Source: Colivivens sp964452915
GTDB lineage: Bacteria > Bacteroidota > Bacteroidia > Bacteroidales > Bacteroidaceae
Direction: 5' to 3'
Assembly (NCBI GenBank): GCA_964452915.1
Contig: CAYVNW010000024.1
Coordinates: forward strand, 1 to 47,312
Length of the DNA: 47,312 bases
In this document: positions 1 through 7,558 of the stretch, piece after piece
How the letters are laid out: every line of letters begins with the position of its first letter
Position numbering within the stretch: the stretch's first letter is position 1
Made by a program: the position numbers and the translations under genes
The notes under the pieces: generated by a model
Database searches by the model: none
What the model saw: the letters and a program-made list of their open reading frames with translations, nothing else
Told to the model about the DNA's origin: nothing

Positions 1-49
1 ATCTGCCTTACAAGCAGAGGGTCGGCGGTTCGAATCCGTCAACGCCCAC
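1..49 (+). tRNA. tRNA-Val (anticodon UAC), 3' part only
   Basis: The window opens inside a tRNA. An anticodon arm with a 7-nt loop is visible at 2-18 (stem 2-6/14-18), and loop positions 9-11 read TAC, which gives tRNA-Val. It is followed by a 5-nt variable loop (19-23), a T arm (24-28 with 36-40) holding TTCGAAT, the acceptor 3' strand 41-47 and discriminator A48. The 5' half lies outside the window. No CCA is seen in the repeat copies of this 3' end that follow the gap, so CCA is probably not encoded. The isotype call rests on the anticodon only. Confidence 0.9.
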
Positions 50-149
50 NNNNNNNNNNNNNNNNNNNNNNNNNNNNNNNNNNNNNNNNNNNNNNNNNNN
101 NNNNNNNNNNNNNNNNNNNNNNNNNNNNNNNNNNNNNNNNNNNNNNNNN
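50..149. other. Assembly gap (100 N)
   Basis: A run of exactly 100 N, the usual placeholder for a gap of unknown size. It begins right after a tRNA 3' end and ends in a repeat carrying that same 3' end. The break was therefore probably caused by tandem repeats or a tRNA cluster that could not be assembled. Confidence 0.98.
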
Positions 150-255
150 AAAAGTGGCGAAAGGATAGCCGAATGAAATGAAAGCAATCCGTCAACGCCC
201 ACAAAAGTGGCGAAAGGATAGCCGAATGAAATGAAAGCAATCCGTCAACGCCCAC
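150..255 (+). repeat. Two tandem 53-nt copies carrying the tRNA-Val 3' end
   Basis: Positions 150-202 and 203-255 are identical 53-nt units. The last 17 nt of each unit equal the last 17 nt of the tRNA before the gap (33-49). The units lack the anticodon and D arms, so they are not tRNAs. They look like repeated partial duplications of the tRNA 3' end plus about 36 nt of flank, as left by tRNA-targeted integration or by slippage. More copies may be hidden in the N gap. Confidence 0.85.
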
Positions 256-266
256 AAGTTAAGATG

Positions 267-295
267 AAGAGATTGAAGTTTCAGTCTCTTTTTTT
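267..295 (+). terminator. Rho-independent terminator after the tRNA region
   Basis: A 10-bp stem (267-276 with 281-290, one G-T pair) and a 4-nt loop are followed by a T run. It sits between the tRNA/repeat region and the SUI1-like gene, so it likely ends the tRNA transcript. Confidence 0.7.
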
Positions 296-320
296 ATTAA
301 GGTTACATTCAAAACAGAAT

Positions 321-659
321 ATGGCGGGAAATGATTGGAAAGACAGGTTGGGAGTAGTGTTCTCTACTAATCCGGAATATGATTATGCAACGGACAGTAA
401 AGATGAGTCTGAGACGCTTGCTAAGAATCAGCAAAAACTGAGACTTGCCATTGAGAAAAATGGAAGAGGTGGTAAGGTCGTAACAATTGTCAGAGGCTTT
501 GTGGGTACAACAGATGACTTAAAAATACTAGGGAAGTATTTAAAGACAAAATGTGGAGTCGGTGGCAGCGTTAAGGACGGTGAGATTATTATACAAGGGT
601 CCTTACAGGAAAAGATAAAAGATTTGTTGAAAGCAGAAGGCTATACAAACACTAAGTAG
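321..659 (+). CDS. SUI1/eIF1-like translation factor (YciH family)
   Basis: This 112-residue protein belongs to the SUI1/eIF1/YciH fold. The core carries the family pattern: a basic stretch RGGKVVTIVRGF at about residues 50-61, then DLKILGKYLKTKCGVGGSVK and EIIIQG, which correspond to the conserved strands and the C/G-rich turn of eIF1. YciH-type proteins bind the 30S subunit and affect initiation fidelity; the role in Bacteroidales is inferred from family only. An upstream in-frame ATG at 231 was rejected because it lies inside the tRNA-derived repeat and the terminator and adds 30 residues unlike the family. The gene is separated from parA by a strong promoter, so it is probably monocistronic. 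Confidence 0.85.
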   Translation: MAGNDWKDRLGVVFSTNPEYDYATDSKDESETLAKNQQKLRLAIEKNGRGGKVVTIVRGFVGTTDDLKILGKYLKTKCGVGGSVKDGEIIIQGSLQEKIKDLLKAEGYTNTK

Positions 660-742
660 TTGATAATTTCACACAAAGTGCCAATAAACATCTAAAATAC
701 AAATACAGGCAGTATCTCAACAGAAAAAATAGTCGGGTTTAT

Positions 743-773
743 TTTGTATTGTCTTTGGTTTGCACTATATTTG
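743..773 (+). promoter_or_regulatory. Promoter of the parA-like / DUF5683 / rel operon
   Basis: TTTG at 743-746 and TATATTTG at 766-773 are separated by 19 nt, matching the Bacteroidetes primary sigma consensus (-33 TTTG, -7 TAnnTTTG). The predicted start site, near 780, lies upstream of the ATG at 807. Confidence 0.7.
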
Positions 774-806
774 CAATTCATTTTGAATGATAATGTATTC
801 GTCTGT

Positions 807-1502
807 ATGAGTAATGTGTTAGCAATCGTGAACCAGAAGGGGGGTGTTGGCAAAACAACATCTTCCATATATCTTGCTAAGGCGCTTTCGCAGATGAATC
901 ACTCAGTACTTTTAGTTGATTTCGACCCATTGTCGCATACACCATCAAGACTTGAAGTAAAGGATCAAAATAGAGGCCTGTTGAGTCTGCTGAAAGGTGA
1001 AACGGATGTTGATCATAGTGTGATTCATGTTGGCAATACATTTGATTTGCTGACTGCGGATCAGGATGTCATGGCTGTAGAAGTTATGGCTATGAAATGT
1101 CATGAGCGCGAGCAAATATTGTCTTCGGCACTTCTTCCTGTACGTTTAAACTATGATTATATTGTGATTGACGCCCCATCCTCATTAGGTTTGCTAACAT
1201 TGAATGCACTTGCGGCATCCGATGCTGTGCTTATCCCTATACGGTGTGACTATTTCTCATACGAGGGCATTGCGGAGTTGCTTCGCACAGTGAGTGATGT
1301 ATGTAAGAATTTAAACAGCCGGTTGAAAGTCTTGGGCTTTGTGATAACGCATGTATTTAAAGAATTGCGGTCAACCCCCATAAATATTCATGATATCAGA
1401 AGATGTTTTGATGGAATGGTGTTCGACTCTATGGTTTATGAGGACGATGAATTAGACAAGTATTATTCGAAACTGGCAAACGAGATTGTCCCATGTTTTT
1501 AA
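807..1502 (+). CDS. ParA/Soj-like P-loop ATPase, divergent
   Basis: A 231-residue ParA/MinD-type ATPase. The deviant Walker A KGGVGKTT is at residues 11-18, the VLLVDFDP strand at about 34-41, and the Walker B-like VIDAPSSLGLLTLNAL at about 121-136. These proteins dimerise on ATP and bind DNA non-specifically to move chromosomes or cargo. The start at 807 was chosen because the family begins a few residues before the Walker A; the ATG at 744 lies between the promoter elements. Two oddities stand out. The C-terminal segment is short and lacks the usual conserved motif with Ser-Glu-Ala-Pro, and no ParB follows. In the Bacteroidales genomes I know, parA-parB-DUF5683-lytic transglycosylase-rel is the common order, whereas here parA runs directly into DUF5683. 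The fold is certain; a role in chromosome segregation is likely but unproven. Confidence 0.85.
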   Translation: MSNVLAIVNQKGGVGKTTSSIYLAKALSQMNHSVLLVDFDPLSHTPSRLEVKDQNRGLLSLLKGETDVDHSVIHVGNTFDLLTADQDVMAVEVMAMKCHEREQILSSALLPVRLNYDYIVIDAPSSLGLLTLNALAASDAVLIPIRCDYFSYEGIAELLRTVSDVCKNLNSRLKVLGFVITHVFKELRSTPINIHDIRRCFDGMVFDSMVYEDDELDKYYSKLANEIVPCF

Positions 1503-1525
1503 ATATATATATAAATAGGTGTAGA

Positions 1526-2371
1526 ATGCGTGGCAGGTACAGTCGGAACAGCCGGTTTTGCGTGCTTATTCTGCTATTGTTGTCTTCAGCCTTTTCATCT
1601 GCACAAGATTCAATACAGGGAAGAAAACCAAAAGCACAACTACGAAGAGAAATTCAGCGGTCGTCAGCAACCGATTCGTTAGTTGTGAGCACCGACCCAA
1701 ATGCAAATGACACTCTTGTGGCTTTAGATTCGTTGACGCGTATAGTCTACAATGATATAGAAAACATTGCTAAAGGCGAAAAGGTTGATACCCTCATACC
1801 GGTTGTCAATGTCAATGTGTCGGCAGACGAAGCTTTACAGATGGTTAAAGAGAAATTTGTGCCTGATCCGAAAAAAGCACTGTGGCTTGCAATTGTATTC
1901 CCGGGAGGTGGACAGATATATAACCGCAAATATTGGAAGTTGCCACTCATATATGGCGGCTTCTTGGGGTGTGTCTATGCATTGTCTTGGAACAACATGA
2001 TGTATCGTGATTATTCACAGGCTTATATCGACATAATGGATGATGATCCTAATACCCGTAGCTATGAATCGTTTATACCAAGAGGTTATAATATAGATTC
2101 CAACCTGTCGCGTATTCAGGATTTGTTCAGACGTAAGAAGAATTATTACAGACGTTATCGGGATCTCAGCATGTTTTGCATGATAGGAGTCTATGCATTG
2201 TCTGTCATTGATGCCTATGTGGATGCCGAGTTGTCGAGTTTTGACATCAGTCACGACCTGTCAATGAAAGTACGCCCTTCAATTATCCACGACAGCAATT
2301 CGGTTGCGTCAACAACACATAACCCTTATGCCACACAGTCGTATGGTGTCAGATGCAGTTTAAACTTTTAG
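1526..2371 (+). CDS. DUF5683 membrane protein
   Basis: A 281-residue protein with an N-terminal signal peptide (basic MRGRYSRNSR, then a hydrophobic Leu-rich run and cleavage near SSAQ), a low-complexity Ser/Thr/Asp region, and the DUF5683 core. The core has PDPKKALWLAIVFPGGGQIY, YWKLPLIYGGFLG and a C-terminal hydrophobic segment (MFCMIGVYALSVIDAYVDA). The family is typical of Bacteroidetes and is found between parAB and rel; its function is not known. An ATG at 1493 would overlap the parA end by 10 nt, but the start at 1526 gives a clean signal peptide and has AGGTG shortly upstream. It lies 11 nt before rel, so it is co-transcribed. Confidence 0.85.
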   Translation: MRGRYSRNSRFCVLILLLLSSAFSSAQDSIQGRKPKAQLRREIQRSSATDSLVVSTDPNANDTLVALDSLTRIVYNDIENIAKGEKVDTLIPVVNVNVSADEALQMVKEKFVPDPKKALWLAIVFPGGGQIYNRKYWKLPLIYGGFLGCVYALSWNNMMYRDYSQAYIDIMDDDPNTRSYESFIPRGYNIDSNLSRIQDLFRRKKNYYRRYRDLSMFCMIGVYALSVIDAYVDAELSSFDISHDLSMKVRPSIIHDSNSVASTTHNPYATQSYGVRCSLNF

Positions 2372-2382
2372 AAGTGTGAATT

Positions 2383-4626
2383 ATGGAAGATGAACAGAAC
2401 AAAGAAATGATGGAAGAGAAGATGGTGAACGATGCTTTCCAACATCTTGTTGATTCTTATCTTGCCACCAAGCACAGGAAGAAAGTAGAAATAATCACTA
2501 AAGCTTTCAATTTCGCCCGTCATGCTCATAAAGGTGTCCGCCGGCTTTCGGGTGAACCATACATAATGCATCCTATCGCAGTGGCACAAATCGTGTGTTC
2601 GGAGATAGGACTGGGCTCTACTTCCATTTGCTCTGCTTTACTGCACGATGTTGTAGAAGATACCGACTATACTGTTGAAGACATCGAAAATATGTTCGGT
2701 CCTAAGATCGCACAGATAGTCGACGGACTTACTAAGATATCCGGAGGTATATTCGGGGACAGGGCCTCGGCTCAAGCTGAGAACTTTAAAAAGTTGCTGC
2801 TTACCATGAATGAAGACATACGTGTCATCCTTGTAAAGATGGCAGACCGTCTTCACAACATGCGCACACTTGGTTCGCAGCCACCAAACAAGCGATACAA
2901 AATTTCGGGTGAGACCCTGTATATTTATGCTCCTCTTGCTAATCGTCTCGGACTTAATGCCATTAAGACAGAACTTGAGGACTTGAGTTTCCAATATGAA
3001 CATCCGGAGGATTACAGAACCATAGTAAAGAAGCTGGAAGCTACAGAGAAGGAGCGTAATACCGTGTTCGATGAGTTCACTGCACCTATACGCACCCAAC
3101 TCGATAAAATGGGCATCAAGTATGAAATAAAGGCACGCATCAAGTCGTCATATTCCATTTGGAATAAAATTCAGACGAAGCATGTACCATTTGAGGAAGT
3201 CTATGACATCCTGGCGGTACGCATCATTTTTGAACCGCGCGAAGGTATAGATGAGAAGAATGAGTGCTTTAATATTTATGTTGCGCTCACACAGATATAT
3301 GCCAGCCATCCCGACCGATTCCGCGATTGGGTGAGTCATCCGAAAGCAAACGGATATCAGGCACTCCACGTAACCCTTATGAGTAATAAAGGTGAATGGA
3401 TTGAAGTGCAGATAAGAAGCCAAAAGATGGACGAAATCGCCGAAAGAGGTTTTGCCGCGCATTGGAAATACAAGGAAGGCGAGAAAACAGAGCAGGAAAG
3501 TGAGTCGGAACTTGACAAGTGGCTTATGACTATTAAAGACATTCTCGATGATCCACAACCAAATGCTATTGACCTGCTCGACACTATAAAGCTTGATTTA
3601 TATGCCTCCGAGATATTTGTGTTCACTCCAAAAGGTGAAATCCGTATATTGCCTGCAGGCGCCACTGCACTCGATTTCGCTTTCTCCATACACACGGTTG
3701 TTGGAACACATTGCATGGGTGCGAAGGTTAATCATAAGCTGGTCTCAATGACCTATAAGCTTAAGAGTGGTGACCAAGTAGAAATATTAGCATCAAACAA
3801 ATCAATGGTGAGCCGTGAGTGGCTGAACATCGCGACAACAGCTAAGGCTCGCGCTAAGATTCTTGCGGCAATACGCAAAGAAGAACGTGTACAACGTAAG
3901 GATGGAGAACAGATGCTTGATGAGTTCTTCTCCAAGAACGATATAGTGAAAGATACGCCTAACCTTGACAAGTTGTGCAAATTCCATTCAGTGGCCAAAC
4001 ATGAAGACTTGTATCTTGCAATCGGCCAGAAGAAATTCACCCTTGGTCCTGCAGATATTTCATATATCAAAAACAAGAACGGTTCAAAATCGTGGAAGCG
4101 CTTGTTGTCGTTCGGCAGGAAAAAACAAAACAGTGAAGCGACAACTGAACCTGTCACGGAAACTGTAGTGCTGGATAAAAAGAAACCTGTCATACTTAAC
4201 GATGACAATGTTAACACGATATTCAAATTAGATACCTGTTGCAACCCGATTCCTGGTGATTCGGTAATGGTTTATCGTGATCCTGACGGTGGTTATCATG
4301 TACATAAGTTACAGTGTCCTGTAGCCGTCCGTTTGAAAGCCAATTCAGGTAACAGCCTGTTTGCCGCCAAATGGGATATGAAGGGCGAGAAGTTGTTTAT
4401 GGTAACGATAGGGCTCAGTGGATTTGACAAAATTGGTGTACTGAACCAGATAACGCAGGTTATCTCACAACTCTTCGGTATGAACATACGCAAGCTTGAA
4501 ATCGAGACTTCAGATGGTATTTTCAAGTGCCTTATCACTCTTAATGTACACAACACTAAGGAAGTACAGACAATAATCAAAGACCTCAAGAAGATACAGA
4601 ACGTGAAGGATGTAGCGAGAGTGTGA
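2383..4626 (+). CDS. rel: Bifunctional (p)ppGpp synthetase/hydrolase, Rel/SpoT family
   Basis: A 747-residue long RSH protein with the complete domain order. The N-terminal HD hydrolase has MHP at about 62-64, then LLHDVVEDT at about 86-94 with the metal-binding HD and the catalytic ED. The nucleotidyl-transferase region (about 235-370) has YDILAVRIIF and HPKANGYQALHVTL. The TGS domain (about 405-470) has IFVFTPKGEI, and the C-terminal ACT domain (about 672-747) has FDKIGVLNQITQVISQLFGM. The enzyme makes ppGpp from ATP and GDP/GTP in starvation and hydrolyses it otherwise. The intact HD motif suggests hydrolysis is kept, so this is probably the main Rel of the organism. It is the last gene of the parA-like operon and is followed by a terminator. 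Confidence 0.96.
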   Translation: MEDEQNKEMMEEKMVNDAFQHLVDSYLATKHRKKVEIITKAFNFARHAHKGVRRLSGEPYIMHPIAVAQIVCSEIGLGSTSICSALLHDVVEDTDYTVEDIENMFGPKIAQIVDGLTKISGGIFGDRASAQAENFKKLLLTMNEDIRVILVKMADRLHNMRTLGSQPPNKRYKISGETLYIYAPLANRLGLNAIKTELEDLSFQYEHPEDYRTIVKKLEATEKERNTVFDEFTAPIRTQLDKMGIKYEIKARIKSSYSIWNKIQTKHVPFEEVYDILAVRIIFEPREGIDEKNECFNIYVALTQIYASHPDRFRDWVSHPKANGYQALHVTLMSNKGEWIEVQIRSQKMDEIAERGFAAHWKYKEGEKTEQESESELDKWLMTIKDILDDPQPNAIDLLDTIKLDLYASEIFVFTPKGEIRILPAGATALDFAFSIHTVVGTHCMGAKVNHKLVSMTYKLKSGDQVEILASNKSMVSREWLNIATTAKARAKILAAIRKEERVQRKDGEQMLDEFFSKNDIVKDTPNLDKLCKFHSVAKHEDLYLAIGQKKFTLGPADISYIKNKNGSKSWKRLLSFGRKKQNSEATTEPVTETVVLDKKKPVILNDDNVNTIFKLDTCCNPIPGDSVMVYRDPDGGYHVHKLQCPVAVRLKANSGNSLFAAKWDMKGEKLFMVTIGLSGFDKIGVLNQITQVISQLFGMNIRKLEIETSDGIFKCLITLNVHNTKEVQTIIKDLKKIQNVKDVARV

Positions 4627-4697
4627 CGTGATGTGGCATTTCCGTCACCCTTTCGTCCCGACACGTGGTTTGTTGCCGTCAACATTGGCAACTTCCT

Positions 4698-4762
4698 GCT
4701 GAAAAAAACCTTTTTTCAGCCTTCGCCTTCGGAGATTGTTACCGGAAAAGGCCTTTTTTTGT
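4698..4762 (+). terminator. Terminator region after rel: two hairpins
   Basis: The first element is a perfect 10-bp stem (4698-4707 with 4711-4720) with a 3-nt loop, and its arms are mostly A and T. The second, about 4744-4762, contains AAAAGGCCTTTT extended by a T run. Both lie within 140 nt of the rel stop codon. The second looks like the working terminator. Confidence 0.5.
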
Positions 4763-4808
4763 CAATCATCTGCTACACTCGTTCGGTGTAATTACGTCAA
4801 GTACGAGG

Positions 4809-4918
4809 CGCAAGTACATGAGGTTATCGGCGCAAGTACATGAGGTTATCGGTGCAAGTACATGAGGTTATCGGTGCAAGTACATGAGGTTATCGGTGCA
4901 AGTACATGAGGTTATCGG
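4809..4918 (+). repeat. Five tandem copies of a 22-nt intergenic repeat
   Basis: CAAGTACATGAGGTTATCGG recurs at 4811, 4833, 4855, 4877 and 4899, with an exact 22-nt period and almost no change between copies. A sixth, decayed copy follows at about 4919-4940. There are no spacers between units, so it is not a CRISPR array. The array lies between the rel terminator and the kinase operon promoter. I see no credible coding sequence in 4627-5136; the only open frame there (66 codons from 4665) runs into the repeats and looks like chance. Confidence 0.9.
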
Positions 4919-5136
4919 TGTAAAATCATGTAGGGTGATTGGTACAAGCTTGCAATCAGACTAATTCAGCCGCCTGTGGGTGCGAGTAAGCAAACATATG
5001 GGGCGGAATGTGTAAATGTAAACTTAAGTGCCGGCACGTAATCAAAAAGAAACACTTTCATATAAATGCTTTTTCATTCAAAAACGCTCCCCCATTAAAT
5101 TCTTGTCATTATTATAATCTTTTTTTTTAAAGTCTT

Positions 5137-5166
5137 TTTGTACGTCGAAAAAAATAATTATCTTTG
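5137..5166 (+). promoter_or_regulatory. Promoter of the FHA/kinase operon
   Basis: TTTG at 5137-5140 and TATCTTTG at 5159-5166 are 18 nt apart, a good match to the Bacteroidetes consensus, in an AT-rich context. Transcription would start near 5173 and give a leader of about 200 nt before the first FHA gene. It is the only convincing promoter I found before 17575, which supports one long operon. Confidence 0.7.
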
Positions 5167-5213
5167 CATTCGACTAAGTTAACATAAGTCTGTACACATA
5201 AAGAAGCGTCTGC

Positions 5214-5381
5214 ATGGTGCTGACAATAGGTTTCGATGAGCTTTTACTCCAAGAGGCACTGGTATGGATCTCACGCTTTACTCATGTGTATGCCAATGAA
5301 TTAATTCTTCTCTGTTTGAGACCACAGAGTAAACTAGGATGGACGGTTCCTTCCCCGAAAGAAAATAAAGATTATGCATAA
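5214..5381 (+). CDS. Candidate 55-codon leader ORF overlapping the first FHA gene
   Basis: An ATG at 5214 opens a 55-codon frame (MVLTIGFDELLLQEALVW...KENKDYA) that ends with TAA at 5379-5381. It thus overlaps the FHA gene start at 5374 by 8 nt (ATGCATAA). A purine-rich AAAGAAG stands about 8 nt upstream of the ATG. Short overlaps of this kind often couple translation of two genes. I recognise no family, and a frame of this length can arise by chance in a 200-nt leader. It could be a regulatory leader peptide, a small protein, or nothing. Confidence 0.25.
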   Translation: MVLTIGFDELLLQEALVWISRFTHVYANELILLCLRPQSKLGWTVPSPKENKDYA

Positions 5382-6879
5382 AAACATTAGGATCGGAAAG
5401 TCGACGGACAATGATTTCGTGATTAATAATCCTACAGTATCACGAAGTCATGCGATGTTGACGGTGGCAGATGACAATCAGCATGCCACATTACGTGATT
5501 TGGGTTCAACCAACGGAACGTATGTAAACGGAGTTCGTATCAACACAGACACACCAATCAATCTTACCAGCCAATTGCGGTTTGGCTCGGAAACGACCAC
5601 TCTTTCCGTTATCCTAAGTAGAGCGCGTCCTCGGCAGCCGGTAAGGCCGCTCGACCCAAACAGCCGACTGGTCGGACGAGGTGATGCGTGTCAGATAAGG
5701 CTGCCTTACGATGACGTGTCGGCAAGACACGCCATACTAACGAAACGGCCTGACGGTTCCATATATATCGAAGACTGTGGCTCCCGCAATGGCACATTCG
5801 TCAATGGTGAGCGTATTATGAGTCGTGTCCTAAACAGAGGAGACAGGGTGACAATCACCCGGAACCACTCGCTCGACTGGGAGAGTGTTTTCCCTCAAGT
5901 GGCAGTTCAAGGTCATGGCGGAAACGGAAAGCCAAGCAATACAAAAACAATTGTGGCGATTGCCGCAGCGGTAATCGTTGTCGTGTGCCTTGGTATTGGC
6001 GGCGCATATTGGTTCAGTCACCGCACGTGGGACCGCGAGCGCATTTACGACACGTACAATACTGCGGTTTGCTGGATAACGGGCCAATATGGCTACAAGA
6101 TATTCTTGGATGAGGAAGATATCACGTCAGATATATGTTCCATATTGAAAATCACGCCGAGCGATGAAGTTCACGTGAACGAGCAAGGGTCACTTGAGTC
6201 AGGTCCGACGGTGATACAGGGTACGGCGTTCTTTGTTTCGGACGACGGAAAGCTTGCAACCAACTTGCACGTTGTGCGGCCTTGGATGTACGACAGCAAC
6301 GGAGATGCAATAGAAAATGCCGTTAACAAGATCGTTGCAATCCTGGCGACACAGGATCCTCGGCTCAGCAGGAGCAAGGTTGAGGTTCAAGGCGTTATGA
6401 ATGCAATGTATATTGTTCCAAACGGACTGCCTATTTCCGAGGGCAACGCAGTGAAATGTGATGAGATCAAAGTATATGATGACATCAACAAGGACGTTGC
6501 CATCATACAGACCGAGTCAAGGACGCTGCCATCGGCTGTTAAACATATCGTAGACGTTAATAATGCCGATTTGGACGAATCGTCGATCAAGGAAGGTAAG
6601 CCTGTATTTGCCATCGGATTCCCTTATGGTGACCAGATCGCCTTAAACAGCAATCAGGAACTTAAAAACCAGGTTCATGGCGGTGCAATCACACAAAATC
6701 GTGGCGACTTTGAGTTTGGGCACGACATTGAGACTGCCAGCGGAGCGAGTGGCTCGCCTGTATTCAACGGCAGAGGACAGCTGATAGGCATTCACCACGC
6801 CGGAATGACCGGTCTGACCGGTGCCCAAGGCTTCAATATGGCTATCAAAGCCAAATATATAATAGATTTATTAAAGTAA
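5374..6879 (+). CDS. FHA-FHA-transmembrane-trypsin-like serine protease
   Basis: A 501-residue protein with two forkhead-associated (phosphothreonine-binding) domains at about 4-80 and 97-172, each with the binding signatures (RSH at 24-26 and STNG at 45-48; ARH at 117-119 and SRNG at 137-140). A single membrane segment (about 190-213) follows, then an S1/HtrA-like protease domain (about 275-501). The triad is visible as His299 (NLHVV), Asp374 (DVAII) and Ser461 (GASGSPVF), so the enzyme should be active. With FHA domains inside, the protease faces the periplasm. There is no PDZ domain, unlike DegP. As first gene of the kinase operon it is a natural effector: kinase-made pThr inside could recruit or gate a protease outside. 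That coupling is inference. Confidence 0.92.
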   Translation: MHKNIRIGKSTDNDFVINNPTVSRSHAMLTVADDNQHATLRDLGSTNGTYVNGVRINTDTPINLTSQLRFGSETTTLSVILSRARPRQPVRPLDPNSRLVGRGDACQIRLPYDDVSARHAILTKRPDGSIYIEDCGSRNGTFVNGERIMSRVLNRGDRVTITRNHSLDWESVFPQVAVQGHGGNGKPSNTKTIVAIAAAVIVVVCLGIGGAYWFSHRTWDRERIYDTYNTAVCWITGQYGYKIFLDEEDITSDICSILKITPSDEVHVNEQGSLESGPTVIQGTAFFVSDDGKLATNLHVVRPWMYDSNGDAIENAVNKIVAILATQDPRLSRSKVEVQGVMNAMYIVPNGLPISEGNAVKCDEIKVYDDINKDVAIIQTESRTLPSAVKHIVDVNNADLDESSIKEGKPVFAIGFPYGDQIALNSNQELKNQVHGGAITQNRGDFEFGHDIETASGASGSPVFNGRGQLIGIHHAGMTGLTGAQGFNMAIKAKYIIDLLK

Positions 6880-6920
6880 CAGACTCTATATTAAAAACGA
6901 ACTATAAAAACATTACAACT

Positions 6921-7532
6921 ATGGCAACAAAGAAATGTCCGAACGGTCATCAATATGACTCTTCTATTTATGGTGATAACTGTCCTTTCTGTCCAAGTCC
7001 TAACAGCGGACGCACACAGGCGGCCGAAGATTTCGGCGGCGGAGAGACGAAGGCGACAGGTGCGTGGGACGGTGGCGGAGAGACAAAGGCTACTAACGAT
7101 TGGAACAGTAGTGGCAATAATCCGACACAGGCAATGCAAGATTATGATGGTGGACATACTGTGATACGTGCTGTCGGTGGTCCTAACGGCTCTAATCCTG
7201 ACGGTGGTCGCCGTGTTGTCGGCATACTTGTATCTTACACTGCAAACCCTGCCGGAGAAGTATACAAAGTGTATGAAGGCAGGACACTTATCGGCAGAGA
7301 CCGCACTTGCGATATCTCTTTCCCTAACGACTCACACATGTCGGGCAAGCACCTGCTAATACAATATGTTGAGGCAAAGGGGTCTTTTAGAGCAAAAGAC
7401 CAGGGGTCGTCGAACGGCACATATGTTAATGGCACCGTTTACGTCATGGATGAGCCGATTGAACTGAAATCAAATGATGTCATTGTTCTTGGAAGTACTA
7501 AACTGTTGTTCCTTGCTATTCCTGAATTCTAA
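6921..7532 (+). CDS. Zinc-ribbon, Thr-motif and FHA domain protein
   Basis: A 203-residue soluble protein. Residues 6-24 form a small zinc-ribbon-like knuckle (C6, H10, then CPFC at 21-24). A disordered Gly-rich linker (30-90) carries four spaced copies of a Thr-(Gln/Lys)-Ala motif ending in Asp plus an aromatic or Trp-Asp (Thr32, Thr43, Thr55, Thr69), plus Thr80. The C-terminal FHA domain (about 115-200) has GRD, SGKH at 141-144 and SSNG at 163-166. The arrangement resembles GarA/OdhI, where an N-terminal Thr is phosphorylated by a Ser/Thr kinase and then bound by the protein's own FHA domain. By analogy this could be a kinase-controlled switch or adaptor for the operon; this is inferred from architecture only. 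Confidence 0.88.
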   Translation: MATKKCPNGHQYDSSIYGDNCPFCPSPNSGRTQAAEDFGGGETKATGAWDGGGETKATNDWNSSGNNPTQAMQDYDGGHTVIRAVGGPNGSNPDGGRRVVGILVSYTANPAGEVYKVYEGRTLIGRDRTCDISFPNDSHMSGKHLLIQYVEAKGSFRAKDQGSSNGTYVNGTVYVMDEPIELKSNDVIVLGSTKLLFLAIPEF

Positions 7533-7558
7533 TCATTCATCTTTACAATGAAATCATT

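Noticed and set aside
231..320. N-terminal extension of the SUI1-like protein
   Set aside because: It would be translated from the tRNA-derived repeat and through the terminator hairpin, and the family starts near the ATG at 321.
4665..4865. 66-codon ORF after rel
   Set aside because: It runs through the terminator hairpins and into the 22-nt repeats, with no ribosome site or family features.
4809..4918. CRISPR array
   Set aside because: The 22-nt units are directly joined with no spacers, and there are no cas genes nearby.
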